Source: Streptomyces sp. C10-9-1 (GTDB taxonomy: Bacteria; Actinomycetota; Actinomycetes; Streptomycetales; Streptomycetaceae). Taken from it: DNA of 64,000 nucleotides. Location of the stretch: contig NZ_JANHKP010000009.1 of NCBI RefSeq assembly GCF_024497955.1, positions 186,001 through 250,000 of the forward strand, given 5' to 3'. The position numbers were made by a program, and so were the translations under genes. The first letter of the stretch is position 1, and each line of letters opens with the position of its first letter. Under the pieces are notes generated by a model. That model searched no databases, was not told the DNA's origin, and was given only the letters and a program-made list of their open reading frames with translations. Shown piece by piece: positions 46,276-55,963 of the stretch.

Positions 46276-48204
46276 GTGACGGAGCATCCCACCTCCCATG
46301 ACGGCCGGCAGCCGCTCGCTGCCCGGCCCCAGGAACGCACCCGGCCGCGGGCCGAGGGCGCCGCGCCCCCGCCCGCCGACCCGCCCCCGCGGCGGGCCCC
46401 GGCCGCCGGGCCGCCGGCGCAGCCGCTGCCGCCCGCCCCGGCCGTGCCCTCGCCGCCGCCCGCCGCCGAGGCCGCGTCGGCCGACCTCGCGGGCACCGCG
46501 CGCCGCGAGGGGGACCGGCTCCGCTTCGTCGGCGCCGCGACCCGGCGGATCGCCCGCGGCCTGGACCTGGACGAGATCGTCCTGGGCCTGTGCCGCGCGA
46601 CGGTGCCCACCTTCTCGGACGCGATCCTCGTCTACCTCCGCGACCCGCTGCCCGTGGGCGACGAGCGGCCCGTCTCGCCGTTCGTGCTCCGCCTGCGCCG
46701 CACCGACCGGCTGCGCTCGACCGGCGAGGAGGGCGAGGCCGCCGGCGGCCTGCTGCCGGCCGCCGACCGCCTCCTGGACCCGGCGCCCGCCGCCGAGCTG
46801 TGCGAGGTCCGCTCCGGCGGCGCGCTGTCGGAGGTGCTGCGGGGCGTGCGGCCGGTGTTCGGCGACTCCGCGGCCGCCCGGGCCGCCCTGCCGGAGCTGC
46901 TCGGCGAGGGCCGCGGCGTGCCCGGCGGCCACCGCGCCATCCTCGCCCCGCTCCGCGGCCGGCGCCGGGTCATCGGCGCCGCGGTGTTCCTGCGGCGCCC
47001 GGACCGGCCCGCCTTCGAGCCGAACGACCTGCTGGTCGCGGCCCAGCTCGCCACCCACACCGCCCTGGGCATCGACAAGGCGGTGCTCTACGGGCGGGAG
47101 GCGTACATCGCCGACGAGCTCCAGCGCACCATGCTCCCGGACTCCCTCCCGCAGCCCACCGGGGTGCGCCTGGCCTCCCGCTACCTGCCGGCCGCCGAGA
47201 CCGCCCGGGTCGGCGGCGACTGGTACGACGCGATCCCGCTGCCCGGCAGCAGGGTGGCGCTGGTCGTCGGCGACGTGATGGGGCATTCCATGACCTCGGC
47301 CGCGATCATGGGCCAGCTGCGGACGACGGCGCAGACCCTGGCCGGGCTGGACCTGCCGCCCCAGGAGGTGCTGCACCACCTCGACGAGCAGGCGCAGCGC
47401 CTCGGCACGGACCGCATGGCCACCTGCCTGTACGCCGTCTACGACCCGGTCTCCCACCGGATCACCATCGCCAACGCGGGGCACCCGCCGCCGGTGCTGC
47501 TGCACCTGGGCGGACGGGCCGAGGTGCTGCGCCTGCCGCCGGGCGCCCCGATCGGGGTCGGCGGCGTGGACTTCGAGGCGGTGGAGCTGGACGCCCCGGC
47601 GGGTGCGACGCTCCTGCTCTACACGGACGGGCTGGTGGAGTCCCGGCTGCGGGACGTGTGGACGGGCATCGAGCAGCTGCGGGAGCGGCTGGCCGCGACC
47701 GCCCAGCTGACCGGGCCGGACCACTCGCCCCCGCTGGAGGCCCTCTGCGACGACGTCCTCGACATGCTCGGGCCCGGGGACCGCGACGACGACATCGCGC
47801 TGCTGGCGGCCCGCTTCGACGGCATCGCCCCGAGCGATGTCGCCTACTGGTTCCTGGAGCCGGAGGACGCGGCACCGGGCCGCGCCCGGCGGCTGGCCCG
47901 CCGGGCACTGGAGCGCTGGGGCCTGACCGAGCTGTCCGACTCGGTGGAGCTGCTGGTCAGCGAGGTGGTCACCAATGCCGTGCGCTATGCGGAGCGACCG
48001 GTGATGCTGCGCCTGCTGCGCACCGATGTGCTCCGCTGCGAGGTGGGGGACGACTCCCCCCAGCTTCCGCGGCAGCGCCGGGCCCGGGACACCGACGAGG
48101 GCGGCCGCGGCCTGTTCCTGGTCAACCGGATGGCCCGGCGGTGGGGTGCGACGCGGCTGTCGACCGGCAAGGTGGTCTGGTTCGAGCTGCCCACCCGCTG
48201 CTGA
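46276..48204 (+). CDS. GAF-PP2C(SpoIIE)-HATPase protein, RsbU/RsbW-like stress regulator
   Basis: 642 residues from GTG 46276; the start is uncertain because the first ~75 residues are Pro/Ala-rich. A GAF-like sensor (about 80-275) is followed by a SpoIIE-type phosphatase (ADELQRTMLPDSLP, VGGDWYDAIPLP, VGDVMGHSMTSAAIM, LYTDGLVESR, DDDIALLAARF; about 280-500). A C-terminal anti-sigma-type HATPase follows (LLVSEVVTNAVRYA, DEGGRGLFLVNRMA). The fusion joins phosphatase and kinase functions that normally act on anti-anti-sigma factors. It likely tunes an SigB-like stress response. Confidence 0.9.
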   Translation: MTEHPTSHDGRQPLAARPQERTRPRAEGAAPPPADPPPRRAPAAGPPAQPLPPAPAVPSPPPAAEAASADLAGTARREGDRLRFVGAATRRIARGLDLDEIVLGLCRATVPTFSDAILVYLRDPLPVGDERPVSPFVLRLRRTDRLRSTGEEGEAAGGLLPAADRLLDPAPAAELCEVRSGGALSEVLRGVRPVFGDSAAARAALPELLGEGRGVPGGHRAILAPLRGRRRVIGAAVFLRRPDRPAFEPNDLLVAAQLATHTALGIDKAVLYGREAYIADELQRTMLPDSLPQPTGVRLASRYLPAAETARVGGDWYDAIPLPGSRVALVVGDVMGHSMTSAAIMGQLRTTAQTLAGLDLPPQEVLHHLDEQAQRLGTDRMATCLYAVYDPVSHRITIANAGHPPPVLLHLGGRAEVLRLPPGAPIGVGGVDFEAVELDAPAGATLLLYTDGLVESRLRDVWTGIEQLRERLAATAQLTGPDHSPPLEALCDDVLDMLGPGDRDDDIALLAARFDGIAPSDVAYWFLEPEDAAPGRARRLARRALERWGLTELSDSVELLVSEVVTNAVRYAERPVMLRLLRTDVLRCEVGDDSPQLPRQRRARDTDEGGRGLFLVNRMARRWGATRLSTGKVVWFELPTRC

Positions 48205-48375
48205 CGCCTCGGGGCGACACCCACCGGAACACCGTCCGGGACCGGACCGGGACCGCTTCCGTACCGGGAAGAAGTCCGGATTGCGTCTATATGTTGCCAG
48301 AGGGGTGTCGTAGGCGTTGACTGGGGCACACGGCCGAAGCGACCACCTAGACCCCAGACCGACGGGAGGACGCTC

Positions 48376-49839
48376 GTGTCCGAGTCGACCCCCAGGGCCC
48401 CGTACACCACGAACAACGCCGGCATCCCGGTGGAGAGCGACGAGCACTCGCTGACCGTGGGGCCGGACGGCCCGATCCTGCTCCAGGACCACTACCTGAT
48501 CGAGAAGATGGCCCAGTTCAACCGCGAACGGGTCCCCGAGCGGGTGGTCCACGCCAAGGGCTCCGGCGCCTACGGCTTCTTCGAAGTGACCAACGACGTA
48601 TCCCAGTTCACCAAGGCGGACCTCTTCCAACCCGGCAGGCGCACCGAGATGCTGGCCCGGTTCTCGACGGTCGCCGGGGAGCAGGGCTCCCCCGACACCT
48701 GGCGCGACCCCCGCGGGTTCGCGCTGAAGTTCTACACCGGGCAGGGCAACTACGACCTGGTCGGCAACAACACCCCGATCTTCTTCGTCCGCGACACGAT
48801 CAAGTTCCAGGACTTCATCCGGTCGCAGAAGCGCCACCCCGCCACGGGGCTGCGCAGCAACGACATGCAGTGGGACTTCTGGACGCTCTCGCCGGAGTCG
48901 GCCCACCAGGTCACCTGGCTGATGGGCGACCGGGGCATCCCGAGGACCTACCGGCACATGAACGGCTACGGCTCGCACACCTACATGTGGGTCAACGGCG
49001 CCGGCGAGCGCTTCTGGGTGAAGTACCACTTCAAGACCGACCAGGGCATCGACTTCCTGACCCAGGCCGAGGCGGACGGACTCGCGGGCCAGGACGCCGA
49101 CCGGCACCGCCGCGACCTGTACGAGTCGATCGCCTCGGGCGACGCGCCCTCCTGGACGCTGAAGGTGCAGATCATGCCCTTCGAGGACGCGGCCGACTAC
49201 CGCTTCAACCCCTTCGACCTGACGAAGGTGTGGCCGCACGGCGACTACCCCCTGATCGACGTCGGCCGGATGGTGCTGGACCGGAACCCGGAGGACTACT
49301 TCGTCCACATCGAGCAGGCGGCCTTCGAGCCGTCGAACATGGTGCCGGGCATCGGGCCCTCACCGGACAAGATGCTGCTCGGGCGGCTCTTCTCGTACCC
49401 GGACACGCACCGCTACCGGATCGGCCCGAACTACGCCCAGCTGCCGCCGAACCGGCCCCGTTCGGCGGTCAACTCGTACGCCAAGGACGGCCCGATGCGC
49501 TACGAGCCCTCCAGGGCGTCGCGGCCGTACGCACCGAACTCCTACGGCGGTCCCGCGGCCGACGTGGGGCGCTTCGGCGACCCGGCCGGCTGGGCGACGG
49601 CGGGTGAGATGGTCCGCGAGGCCACCGCGAGGCACCGCGAGGACGACGACTTCGGCCAGGCGGGCACGATGGTCCGCGAGGTGCTGGACGACGCGGCGCG
49701 GGAGCGGCTGGCCTCCAACATCAGCGGCCATCTGCTCGACGGGGTCACCCGGCCCGTGCTGGAGCGCGCGCTGCAGTACTGGCGCCAGGTGGACAAGGAC
49801 CTCGGCGACACCGTCGCCGCGAAGGTCGGCGGCGGCTGA
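48376..49839 (+). CDS. Monofunctional heme catalase
   Basis: 487 residues from GTG 48376 with GGGAGGA upstream. The distal His is in [17 protein letters not shown], the Asn in [11 protein letters not shown], and the heme-ligand Tyr in [16 protein letters not shown]. Length and motifs fit clade 3 small-subunit catalases such as KatA/CatA. It removes hydrogen peroxide in the cytoplasm. The peroxide-responsive OxyR/AhpCD genes are 5 kb away. Confidence 0.95.
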   Translation: MSESTPRAPYTTNNAGIPVESDEHSLTVGPDGPILLQDHYLIEKMAQFNRERVPERVVHAKGSGAYGFFEVTNDVSQFTKADLFQPGRRTEMLARFSTVAGEQGSPDTWRDPRGFALKFYTGQGNYDLVGNNTPIFFVRDTIKFQDFIRSQKRHPATGLRSNDMQWDFWTLSPESAHQVTWLMGDRGIPRTYRHMNGYGSHTYMWVNGAGERFWVKYHFKTDQGIDFLTQAEADGLAGQDADRHRRDLYESIASGDAPSWTLKVQIMPFEDAADYRFNPFDLTKVWPHGDYPLIDVGRMVLDRNPEDYFVHIEQAAFEPSNMVPGIGPSPDKMLLGRLFSYPDTHRYRIGPNYAQLPPNRPRSAVNSYAKDGPMRYEPSRASRPYAPNSYGGPAADVGRFGDPAGWATAGEMVREATARHREDDDFGQAGTMVREVLDDAARERLASNISGHLLDGVTRPVLERALQYWRQVDKDLGDTVAAKVGGG

Positions 49840-49853
49840 GGGCCCCGGGCACG

Positions 49854-49894
49854 GCGACGGCGGCGCCCCGCAGGCTGCGGGGCGCCGCCGTCGC
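49854..49894. terminator. Bidirectional hairpin terminator, catalase/PBP
   Basis: Perfect 19-bp arms starting GCGACGGCGGCGCCCCGCA (49854-49872) with a 3-base loop, between the convergent catalase (ends 49839) and PBP (ends 49917) genes. Confidence 0.92.
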
Positions 49895-49916
49895 GGTCGC
49901 CGGGAGGGGGCGGGCC

Positions 49917-52142
49917 TCAGCCGCCGCCGTCGCTCCGGGGGCGCTCGCCGCCCTCCTCCGGCTCCACCGGCGGGGTGAACGTCGTCTCGCCCGTGGGGGT
50001 CGGGTCGGGGATCAGCGTCGGGGTGTCGGAGGGCGTGGGGGCGGGCTCCTCCGTGGGGGTGTCGGAGGGCGTCGGGGTGGGCTCCTCCGTCGGGGTGTCC
50101 GACGGCGTCGGGGTGGGCTCCGGCTCCTCGGACTCCGTCTGCGAGGGCCCCGGGTCGGGCTGGGGGCGTGCGGGTTCCGCCACGTCGAGGTCGAAACGGG
50201 CGTCGGAGCCGCCGCCGAGGGCGTCCAGGGTGTAGGCGGCCCAGATCCGGGCCGGGAAGCCGCCGCCGTTGGCCCGCCCGGAGTCCGCGGTGCCGGTGAG
50301 GCTCTTCTGCCCGCCGCCGTCCGCGGTGGACTCGCCGAACAGGGCCACCACGGTGGTCAGTTCGGGGGTGTAGCCGGCGAACCAGGCCGAGCGGTTCTTC
50401 TCGGAGGTGCCGGTCTTCCCGGCCGCCTGGTACGCCGGGGACGCGGCCGCGACGCCGGAGCCGGACCGGACCACGCCGGTGAGGCCGGCGGTGACGGTGT
50501 CGGCGGTCTCGCGGCTGATCACCTGGCGGCCGACCGCCTCGGGCATCTCGATGGTGCGGTCGTTGTGCTCGGCCCTGGCCACGATGGAGGGGGTGACCTT
50601 CTTCCCGTGGTTGTCCAGGGTCGCGTAGACGCCGGCCATGTCCCAGGTGGAGGCGTACATGGTGCCCAGCGAGATGGCCGGGACCTCGGGGAAGTTGAGA
50701 TCCTGCATACCGAGGTCGAGGGCCGTCTTCTTCACCCGGTCCAGGCCGACGTCGACGGCCATCTGCGCGAAGGAGGAGTTGATCGACCGTTCGAGCGAGG
50801 TCTGGACGCTCACCGGCCCGTGGCTGCGCCCGAGGTCGTTCTGCGGGGCGAAGGGGACGTCGCTGCCGACCACGGGGCGGCGGCTGGTGCCGTCGTAGAC
50901 CGTGTTCAGGCCGATGGGCCGGCCGCCCTGGGTCTCGGAGCCGTTCTCCAGGGCGGAGGCGAAGACCACGGGCTTGAAGGTGGAGGCCGGCTGGTAGTCG
51001 CGGCGGGTGGCGTTGGAGAGCCAGTGCTGCGTGGCGTCCACGCCGCCGTAGAGGGCGACGACCTTGCCGGTCTTCGGGTCGACGGAGGTGGCGCCCGCCT
51101 GCACGGTGGCGTCGACCTCGCTCCCCTCGCGGTCGAGCCTGGACTCCAACTGCTCCTCGACCGCCTCCTCCAGGGCCTTCTGGCGCTTGGAGTCGATGTT
51201 GAGCGTGATCGTCCAGCCGCCGGCGTCGAGGTCCTCCTCGCCGAGGCCCTCCCGCGCCAGTTCCTTCTTGGCGGCGTCGACCAGGTAGCCGGTCTGCCCC
51301 TCCATGCCGGGTGCGGGCCGCGGGTCCTCGGGCACCGGGAAGGTCAGCCCGGCGCGCTTGCCCGCGTCCAGCCAGCCCTCCTCGACCATGTTGTCGAGGA
51401 CGTACTCCCAGCGCGCCTCGACCATCTTCTTGCCCTTGTCGGAGGCGGCGGTCCAGTCGTACTGGCTGGGCGCCTGGAGCAGCGCGGCGAGGTAGGCGCC
51501 CTGGGCGACGTCCAGCCGGTCGGCGTCCACCCGGTAGTAGGCCTGGGCGGCCGCCTGGATGCCGTAGGCGTTGCGCCCGTAGTAGCTGGTGTTGATGTAG
51601 CCGGCGAGGATCTCCGACTTGGTCTTCTGCTGGTCGACCTTGAGCGAGATCACCAGCTCCTTGAGCTTGCGGGTGACCGTCTGGTCCTGGTCCAGGTAGT
51701 AGTTCTTGACGTACTGCTGGGTGATCGTCGACCCGCCCTGCTTGCCCTGGCCTGTGAGCGTGTTCTTGACCCCGCGGAGCGTGCCCTTGACGTCCACGCC
51801 GGAGTCCTCGAAGAAGCTCTTGTTCTCCGCGGCGACGAAGGTGTACTGCACGTCGCGGGGGATCTCCTCCAGGCCGACGATCTCGCGGTTGACCTCGCCC
51901 GTGCGGGCCAGCACCGTGCCGTCGCTGTACTTGTAGATGTTGGACTGCATCTCGGCCTCGGCGTTGGCGGCCGGGACCGGGACCATCAGGTAGACGACGA
52001 GGAACGCGCCCATCCCCAGCAGGCACAGGGCGAAGAACGTCCCCACCAGCTTCCGCCAGGTGAAGAGCCGGCGTATCCCGGATGCCCCCGTCCGGCGCGC
52101 ATCGCGCTGCCCCGGGGCCTGTTGCCCGTCCGCTCGGCCCAT
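49917..52142 (-). CDS. Class A penicillin-binding protein (transglycosylase/transpeptidase)
   Basis: 741 residues. A short basic cytoplasmic tail and one transmembrane helix (about 33-57) precede the GT51 domain (FVAAENKSFFEDSGVDVKG, GGSTITQQYVKNYYL, EILAGYINTSYYGRNAYGIQ). The transpeptidase domain has the active-site STFK (QPASTFKP), SSF in place of SxN (SINSSFAQMA) and KTGT (AGKTGTSEKN). It polymerises and cross-links peptidoglycan outside the membrane. The C-terminal ~75 residues form a Pro/Thr-rich tail with PTPTPSDTPTEE repeats, probably wall-spanning. Confidence 0.95.
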   Translation of the reverse strand: MGRADGQQAPGQRDARRTGASGIRRLFTWRKLVGTFFALCLLGMGAFLVVYLMVPVPAANAEAEMQSNIYKYSDGTVLARTGEVNREIVGLEEIPRDVQYTFVAAENKSFFEDSGVDVKGTLRGVKNTLTGQGKQGGSTITQQYVKNYYLDQDQTVTRKLKELVISLKVDQQKTKSEILAGYINTSYYGRNAYGIQAAAQAYYRVDADRLDVAQGAYLAALLQAPSQYDWTAASDKGKKMVEARWEYVLDNMVEEGWLDAGKRAGLTFPVPEDPRPAPGMEGQTGYLVDAAKKELAREGLGEEDLDAGGWTITLNIDSKRQKALEEAVEEQLESRLDREGSEVDATVQAGATSVDPKTGKVVALYGGVDATQHWLSNATRRDYQPASTFKPVVFASALENGSETQGGRPIGLNTVYDGTSRRPVVGSDVPFAPQNDLGRSHGPVSVQTSLERSINSSFAQMAVDVGLDRVKKTALDLGMQDLNFPEVPAISLGTMYASTWDMAGVYATLDNHGKKVTPSIVARAEHNDRTIEMPEAVGRQVISRETADTVTAGLTGVVRSGSGVAAASPAYQAAGKTGTSEKNRSAWFAGYTPELTTVVALFGESTADGGGQKSLTGTADSGRANGGGFPARIWAAYTLDALGGGSDARFDLDVAEPARPQPDPGPSQTESEEPEPTPTPSDTPTEEPTPTPSDTPTEEPAPTPSDTPTLIPDPTPTGETTFTPPVEPEEGGERPRSDGGG
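50014..50125 (-). repeat. 36-bp coding tandem repeat in the PBP tail
   Basis: Three copies of a 36-bp unit encoding PTPTPSDTPTEE with small changes (PAPTPSDTPTLI at the C-terminal end). The DNA copies are similar enough to allow slippage, so tail length may vary between strains. Confidence 0.75.
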
Positions 52143-52350
52143 CGCTTCGCAGCCCCGCTCTCTCGTCGTCGCATCCGTGGTCGGCGGCCGCCCCCCACCG
52201 GTGTCGGGCGGCCCGGAATCAGCTCAGAAAGGTAACACCGGCGAGTGCGACAAAGGCGCCGCGATCCGCTCTTTTCATGACGTGACAATCAGCACCTCTC
52301 CCGAGGGAACCGACTCACCACGGGGCCGAAGGGTTGCCATCCGAGATTAT

Positions 52351-52360
52351 GTGATATCAC
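52351..52360. promoter_or_regulatory. Palindrome upstream of the SPFH gene
   Basis: GTGATATCAC is a perfect 10-bp palindrome in an AT-rich stretch (GATTATGTGATATCACTTTGC), 64 bp before the ATG at 52425. It resembles GntR-type half-site spacing and is a candidate operator for the SPFH/RHH operon. The wider 52143-52424 gap between PBP and this gene shows nothing else. Confidence 0.5.
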
Positions 52361-52424
52361 TTTGCTAGAGGTTGCGAGGGTGCCGGAACGCGCCGCGCAC
52401 ACGACGACAGGACGGGGAGAGGCC

Positions 52425-53438
52425 ATGGCGGGGACAGGGATCGGCACGGACAGGGACGGCGCCGCGGAGGAGGCCGCACGGGCGGCCGTCCACCCGGGCG
52501 GCCTGCCGGAGGGACCGGCGGACGCGCCCCGGAACGGGCCCCGGATGCCCGCCCCGCGGGTGCGGGAGTTCCCCGCCCACAGCATCGGGGGCGGACTCGC
52601 CCTGCTGCTCGGGCTGCTGGGGCTCGCGGTCGGCGCGCTGCTGGTGTTCTCCGCCGTCCCCGTGGAGTCCGCGGGCGGCAAGGCGGCGCTGATCGTCACC
52701 GGCCTCCTGGTCGGCCTGCTGGCCCTGCTCGCGATGGCCGGGCTCAACATGGTCGCCCCCGGCGAGGCCCGTGTGGTCCAGCTCTTCGGCCGCTACCGGG
52801 GCACCATCCGCACCGACGGGCTGCGCTGGGTCAACCCGCTCACCTCGCGCGCCAAGATCTCCACCCGGGTGCGCAACCACGAGACCGCGGTACTGAAGGT
52901 CAACGACGCCTACGGCAACCCGATCGAGCTGGCGGCCGTGGTGGTGTGGAAGGTCGACGACACCGCGCAGGCCGTGTTCGAGGTCGACGACTTCCTGGAG
53001 TTCGTCTCCACCCAGACCGAGGCGGCCGTGCGCCACATCGCCATCGAGTACCCCTACGACGCCCACGAGGAGGACGGCCTCTCCCTGCGCGGCAACGCCG
53101 AGGAGATCACCGAGAAGCTGGCGGTCGAACTGCGGGCGCGGGTGGAGGCGGCCGGTGTCGCCATCATCGAGTCCCGCTTCACGCACCTCGCCTACGCCCC
53201 CGAGATCGCCTCCGCCATGCTCCAGCGCCAGCAGGCGGGTGCGGTGGTCGCCGCCCGGCGCCAGATCGTCGACGGCGCGGTGGGCATGGTGGAGGCGGCC
53301 CTCAACAAGCTCACCGAGCAGGACATCGTGGAGCTGGATCCCGAGCGCAAGGCGGCCATGGTCTCCAACCTGCTGGTCGTCCTCTGCGGCGACCGCGCCG
53401 CGCAGCCGGTCGTCAACACGGGCACCCTGTACCAGTGA
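52425..53438 (+). CDS. SPFH-domain membrane protein (stomatin/flotillin-like)
   Basis: 337 residues from ATG 52425 (GGGGAGAGG upstream). Two adjacent hydrophobic helices (about 55-115) are followed by an SPFH domain: MVAPGEARVVQLFGRYRGTIR, LRWVNPL, NDAYGNPIELAAVVVWKV, TQTEAAVRHIA and ARVEAAGVAIIESRFTHLAYAPEIASAMLQRQQAGAVV (split here only for description). Such proteins form ring scaffolds in membranes. The stop overlaps the GTG of the next gene by 4 bp. Confidence 0.9.
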   Translation: MAGTGIGTDRDGAAEEAARAAVHPGGLPEGPADAPRNGPRMPAPRVREFPAHSIGGGLALLLGLLGLAVGALLVFSAVPVESAGGKAALIVTGLLVGLLALLAMAGLNMVAPGEARVVQLFGRYRGTIRTDGLRWVNPLTSRAKISTRVRNHETAVLKVNDAYGNPIELAAVVVWKVDDTAQAVFEVDDFLEFVSTQTEAAVRHIAIEYPYDAHEEDGLSLRGNAEEITEKLAVELRARVEAAGVAIIESRFTHLAYAPEIASAMLQRQQAGAVVAARRQIVDGAVGMVEAALNKLTEQDIVELDPERKAAMVSNLLVVLCGDRAAQPVVNTGTLYQ

Positions 53439-53683
53439 CACCGCCTCCCCCGCCCCCGCCCGGAGGGCGCAAGCAGATCCTCCTCCGCCTCGACCCCGCG
53501 GTCCACGAGGCCCTGGCCCGCTGGGCCGGCGAGGAACTGCGCAGCGCCAACGCCCAGATCGAGTACCTGCTGCGGCGGGCCCTGGCGGAGGCCGGGAGGC
53601 TGCCGGGGAACGCCGCCCCGCAGGCCCGCCGCGGGCGGCCGCCGCGCAGACCGGCCCCCGGGGACGGCGGCACGGGATCCTGA
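53435..53683 (+). CDS. Arc-like ribbon-helix-helix protein
   Basis: 82 residues from GTG 53435, coupled to the SPFH gene (GTGA overlap). RKQILLRLDPAVHEALARWA and LRSANAQIEYLLRRALAEAG are an Arc/CopG-type RHH fold with conserved Leu and Asn positions. The tail is Arg/Pro-rich. It may autoregulate the operon through the palindrome at 52351. It is not paired with a toxin gene. Confidence 0.8.
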   Translation: MTPPPPPPPGGRKQILLRLDPAVHEALARWAGEELRSANAQIEYLLRRALAEAGRLPGNAAPQARRGRPPRRPAPGDGGTGS

Positions 53684-53714
53684 GGCGGGGGTGCGGACGC
53701 AGCGGACGGCCCGC

Positions 53715-54656
53715 TCAGTCCGCGACCCGCACGGGCAGGGAGCCCAGGGCCTCCCGGAGCGCCTGCGCGAACTCGGCGAACTCGCCCCCGCGAGCGGCCC
53801 CCGTGCGCATCGCGAGGGCGATCCGGCGGGACGGCGCCGGTGCGGCGAACCACCCGGTCCGCAGGTCTCCGCGCCCCGCCTCGACGGCCACCGCCGTGCG
53901 GGGCAGCAGGGTCACGCCCATGCCCCCGGCGACCAGCTGGACCAGGGTGGCGAGCCCGGCTGCCGTGGTGGTGACGGGCGCCCCCTCGGTCCGGCCGGCT
54001 TCCCTGCAGACGTCCAGGGCCTGGTCGCGCAGGCAGTGCCCTTCGTCCAGGAGCAGCAGGGGGAGTTCCCGCAGCACCTCCCGGGGGAGGCCCTCGCGCC
54101 CGCCGAGCGGGTGCCCGGTCGGCGTCACCAGGACGAAGTCCTCGTCGAAGAGAGGCAGTTCCGCCACCCCCGGCACACCGAGCGGGACGGCGAGCAGCAG
54201 CAGGTCCAGGCGGCCGGCGGTGAGCCCGTCGAGCAGCGAGGAGGTCTGCTCCTCGTGGACCTGGAGGTCCAGCTCGGGATAGCGCCTGCGCACCAGGCGC
54301 AGCACCGTGGGCAGCAGGTACGGCGCGACGGTGGGGATCACACCGAGCCGCAGCACGCCGGTGAACGGCGCCCGCACGGCCTCCGCCTCCTCCATCAGCT
54401 CGCCGACCGCGTCGAGCACCGCCTTGGCCCGCACCGCCAGCCGCTCCCCGGCCGGGGAGAGCAGCACCTTGCGGGTGGTGCGCTCCAGCAGCTGCACACC
54501 CAGCCCCTCCTCCAGGGCCGAGACCGCACCGGAGAGCGCGGGCTGGCTCATCCCGATCGCCGCCGCGGCATCGCGGAAGTGGAGGTACTCGGCCACCGCC
54601 GCGAAGGCCCGCAGTTGCGCGAGACTCGGCTGTTTGCCCCGGTTCGCCGCCACCAC
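53715..54656 (-). CDS. oxyR: Peroxide-sensing LysR-type regulator OxyR
   Basis: 313 residues from GTG 54656 (GGAGG 9 nt upstream; an open frame continues beyond it). The N-terminal LysR helix-turn-helix has LAQLRAFAAVAEYLHFRDAAAAIGMSQPALSGAVSALE (given in pieces: FRDAAAAIGMSQPALS is the core). The redox cysteines are in LDEGHCLRDQALDVC, the OxyR signature. On oxidation it activates the divergent ahpC-ahpD genes. Confidence 0.93.
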   Translation of the reverse strand: MVAANRGKQPSLAQLRAFAAVAEYLHFRDAAAAIGMSQPALSGAVSALEEGLGVQLLERTTRKVLLSPAGERLAVRAKAVLDAVGELMEEAEAVRAPFTGVLRLGVIPTVAPYLLPTVLRLVRRRYPELDLQVHEEQTSSLLDGLTAGRLDLLLLAVPLGVPGVAELPLFDEDFVLVTPTGHPLGGREGLPREVLRELPLLLLDEGHCLRDQALDVCREAGRTEGAPVTTTAAGLATLVQLVAGGMGVTLLPRTAVAVEAGRGDLRTGWFAAPAPSRRIALAMRTGAARGGEFAEFAQALREALGSLPVRVAD

Positions 54657-54788
54657 TGATAACCACCTCCGATCGCGATGACCGAGTCTAGCTATTTCCG
54701 CGATCAATGCACCCTGTGCCACCATCAAGACCTGTCCAACCCCCATGGAAGACCCCAAAAGGGACCTTCCTGTATGCAAGGAGAGCGC
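54657..54788. promoter_or_regulatory. oxyR/ahpC divergent promoter region
   Basis: A 132-bp spacer with an AT-rich centre (GAGTCTAGCTATTTCCGCGATC). It should hold the OxyR binding site and both promoters. CGCGAT elements near 54675 and 54702 and CTAGCTAT are candidate half-sites; I could not define an operator with certainty. Confidence 0.5.
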
Positions 54789-55343
54789 GTGCTCACTGTC
54801 GGTGACCAGTTCCCCACGTTCGAGCTGACCGCCTGCGTCTCGCTGGAGAGCGGCAAGGAGTTCGAGACGATCACCCACAAGTCCTACGAGGGCAAGTGGA
54901 AGGTCGTCTTCGCGTGGCCGAAGGACTTCACCTTCGTCTGCCCGACCGAGATCGCCGCCTTCGGCAAGCTGAACGAGGAGTTCGCCGACCGCGACGCCCA
55001 GGTCCTCGGCTTCTCCGGCGACTCCGAGTTCGTCCACCACGCCTGGCGCAAGGACCACGACGACCTGCGCGACCTGCCCTTCCCCATGATGGCGGACTCC
55101 AGGCACGAGCTGATGCGCGACCTCGGCATCGAGGGTGAGGACGGCTTCGCGCAGCGCGCCGTCTTCATCGTCGACCCGAACAACGAGATCCAGTTCACCA
55201 TGGTGACGGCCGGCTCCGTGGGCCGTAACCCCAAGGAGGTCCTGCGGGTCCTGGACGCGCTCCAGACCGACGAGCTGTGCCCCTGCAACTGGACCAAGGG
55301 CGAGACCACCCTGGACCCGGTCGCCCTCCTGGCCGGTGAGTGA
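54789..55343 (+). CDS. ahpC: Alkyl hydroperoxide reductase subunit C (2-Cys peroxiredoxin)
   Basis: 184 residues from GTG 54789 with AAGGAGA upstream; the longer frame upstream lies in the promoter. The peroxidatic cysteine is in [16 protein letters not shown] and the resolving one in TDELCPCNW. It reduces peroxides with electrons from AhpD, and ahpD follows after 2 bp. Confidence 0.96.
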   Translation: MLTVGDQFPTFELTACVSLESGKEFETITHKSYEGKWKVVFAWPKDFTFVCPTEIAAFGKLNEEFADRDAQVLGFSGDSEFVHHAWRKDHDDLRDLPFPMMADSRHELMRDLGIEGEDGFAQRAVFIVDPNNEIQFTMVTAGSVGRNPKEVLRVLDALQTDELCPCNWTKGETTLDPVALLAGE

Positions 55344-55345
55344 CG

Positions 55346-55879
55346 ATGGCCCTCGCCGAGCTGAAGTCCGCCATACCGGACTACGCGAAGGACCTGCGCC
55401 TCAACCTCGGATCCGTCATCGGCAACAGCGAGCTGCCGCAGCAGCAGCTGTGGGGCACCGTGCTGGCGTGCGCCATCGCCGCGCGCTCGCCGCGGGTGCT
55501 GCGCGAGCTGGAGCCTGAGGCCAAGGCCAACCTGAAGCCGGAGGCGTACACCGCCGCCAAGTCCGCCGCCGCGGTCATGGCGATGAACAACGTCTTCTAC
55601 CGGACCCGGCACCTGCTGTCGGACCCGGAGTACGGCACCCTGCGCGCGGGCCTGCGGATGAACGTCATCGGCAACCCGGGCGTGGAGAAGGTCGACTTCG
55701 AGCTGTGGTCGCTCGCCGTCTCGGCGGTCAACGGCTGCGGCCAGTGCCTCGACTCGCACGAGCAGGTGCTGCGCAAGGCCGGAGTGGACCGGGAGACCGT
55801 CCAGGAGGCCTTCAAGATCGCCGCGGTGATCCAGGCCGTGGCCACCACGCTGGACGCCGAGGCGGTCATCGCCGAGTAG
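55346..55879 (+). CDS. ahpD: Alkylhydroperoxidase AhpD
   Basis: 177 residues. The catalytic [14 protein letters not shown] (CxxC plus His) is intact, and [12 protein letters not shown] is a family marker. AhpD transfers reducing equivalents from lipoylated dehydrogenase to AhpC. It is in an operon with ahpC and is followed by a very strong terminator. Confidence 0.96.
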   Translation: MALAELKSAIPDYAKDLRLNLGSVIGNSELPQQQLWGTVLACAIAARSPRVLRELEPEAKANLKPEAYTAAKSAAAVMAMNNVFYRTRHLLSDPEYGTLRAGLRMNVIGNPGVEKVDFELWSLAVSAVNGCGQCLDSHEQVLRKAGVDRETVQEAFKIAAVIQAVATTLDAEAVIAE

Positions 55880-55899
55880 GCGCGCCGCCCCGCGACGAC

Positions 55900-55933
55900 G
55901 GGCCCCGCCGGATCGGACGATCCGGCGGGGCCC
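55900..55933. terminator. Hairpin terminator after ahpD
   Basis: Perfect 15-bp arms GGGCCCCGCCGGATC (55900-55914) and GATCCGGCGGGGCCC (55919-55933) with a 4-base loop, between convergent ahpD and the next minus-strand gene. Confidence 0.92.
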
Positions 55934-55963
55934 CGCGTGCTTCCCGGCGGCTCCCCGGCCGGT

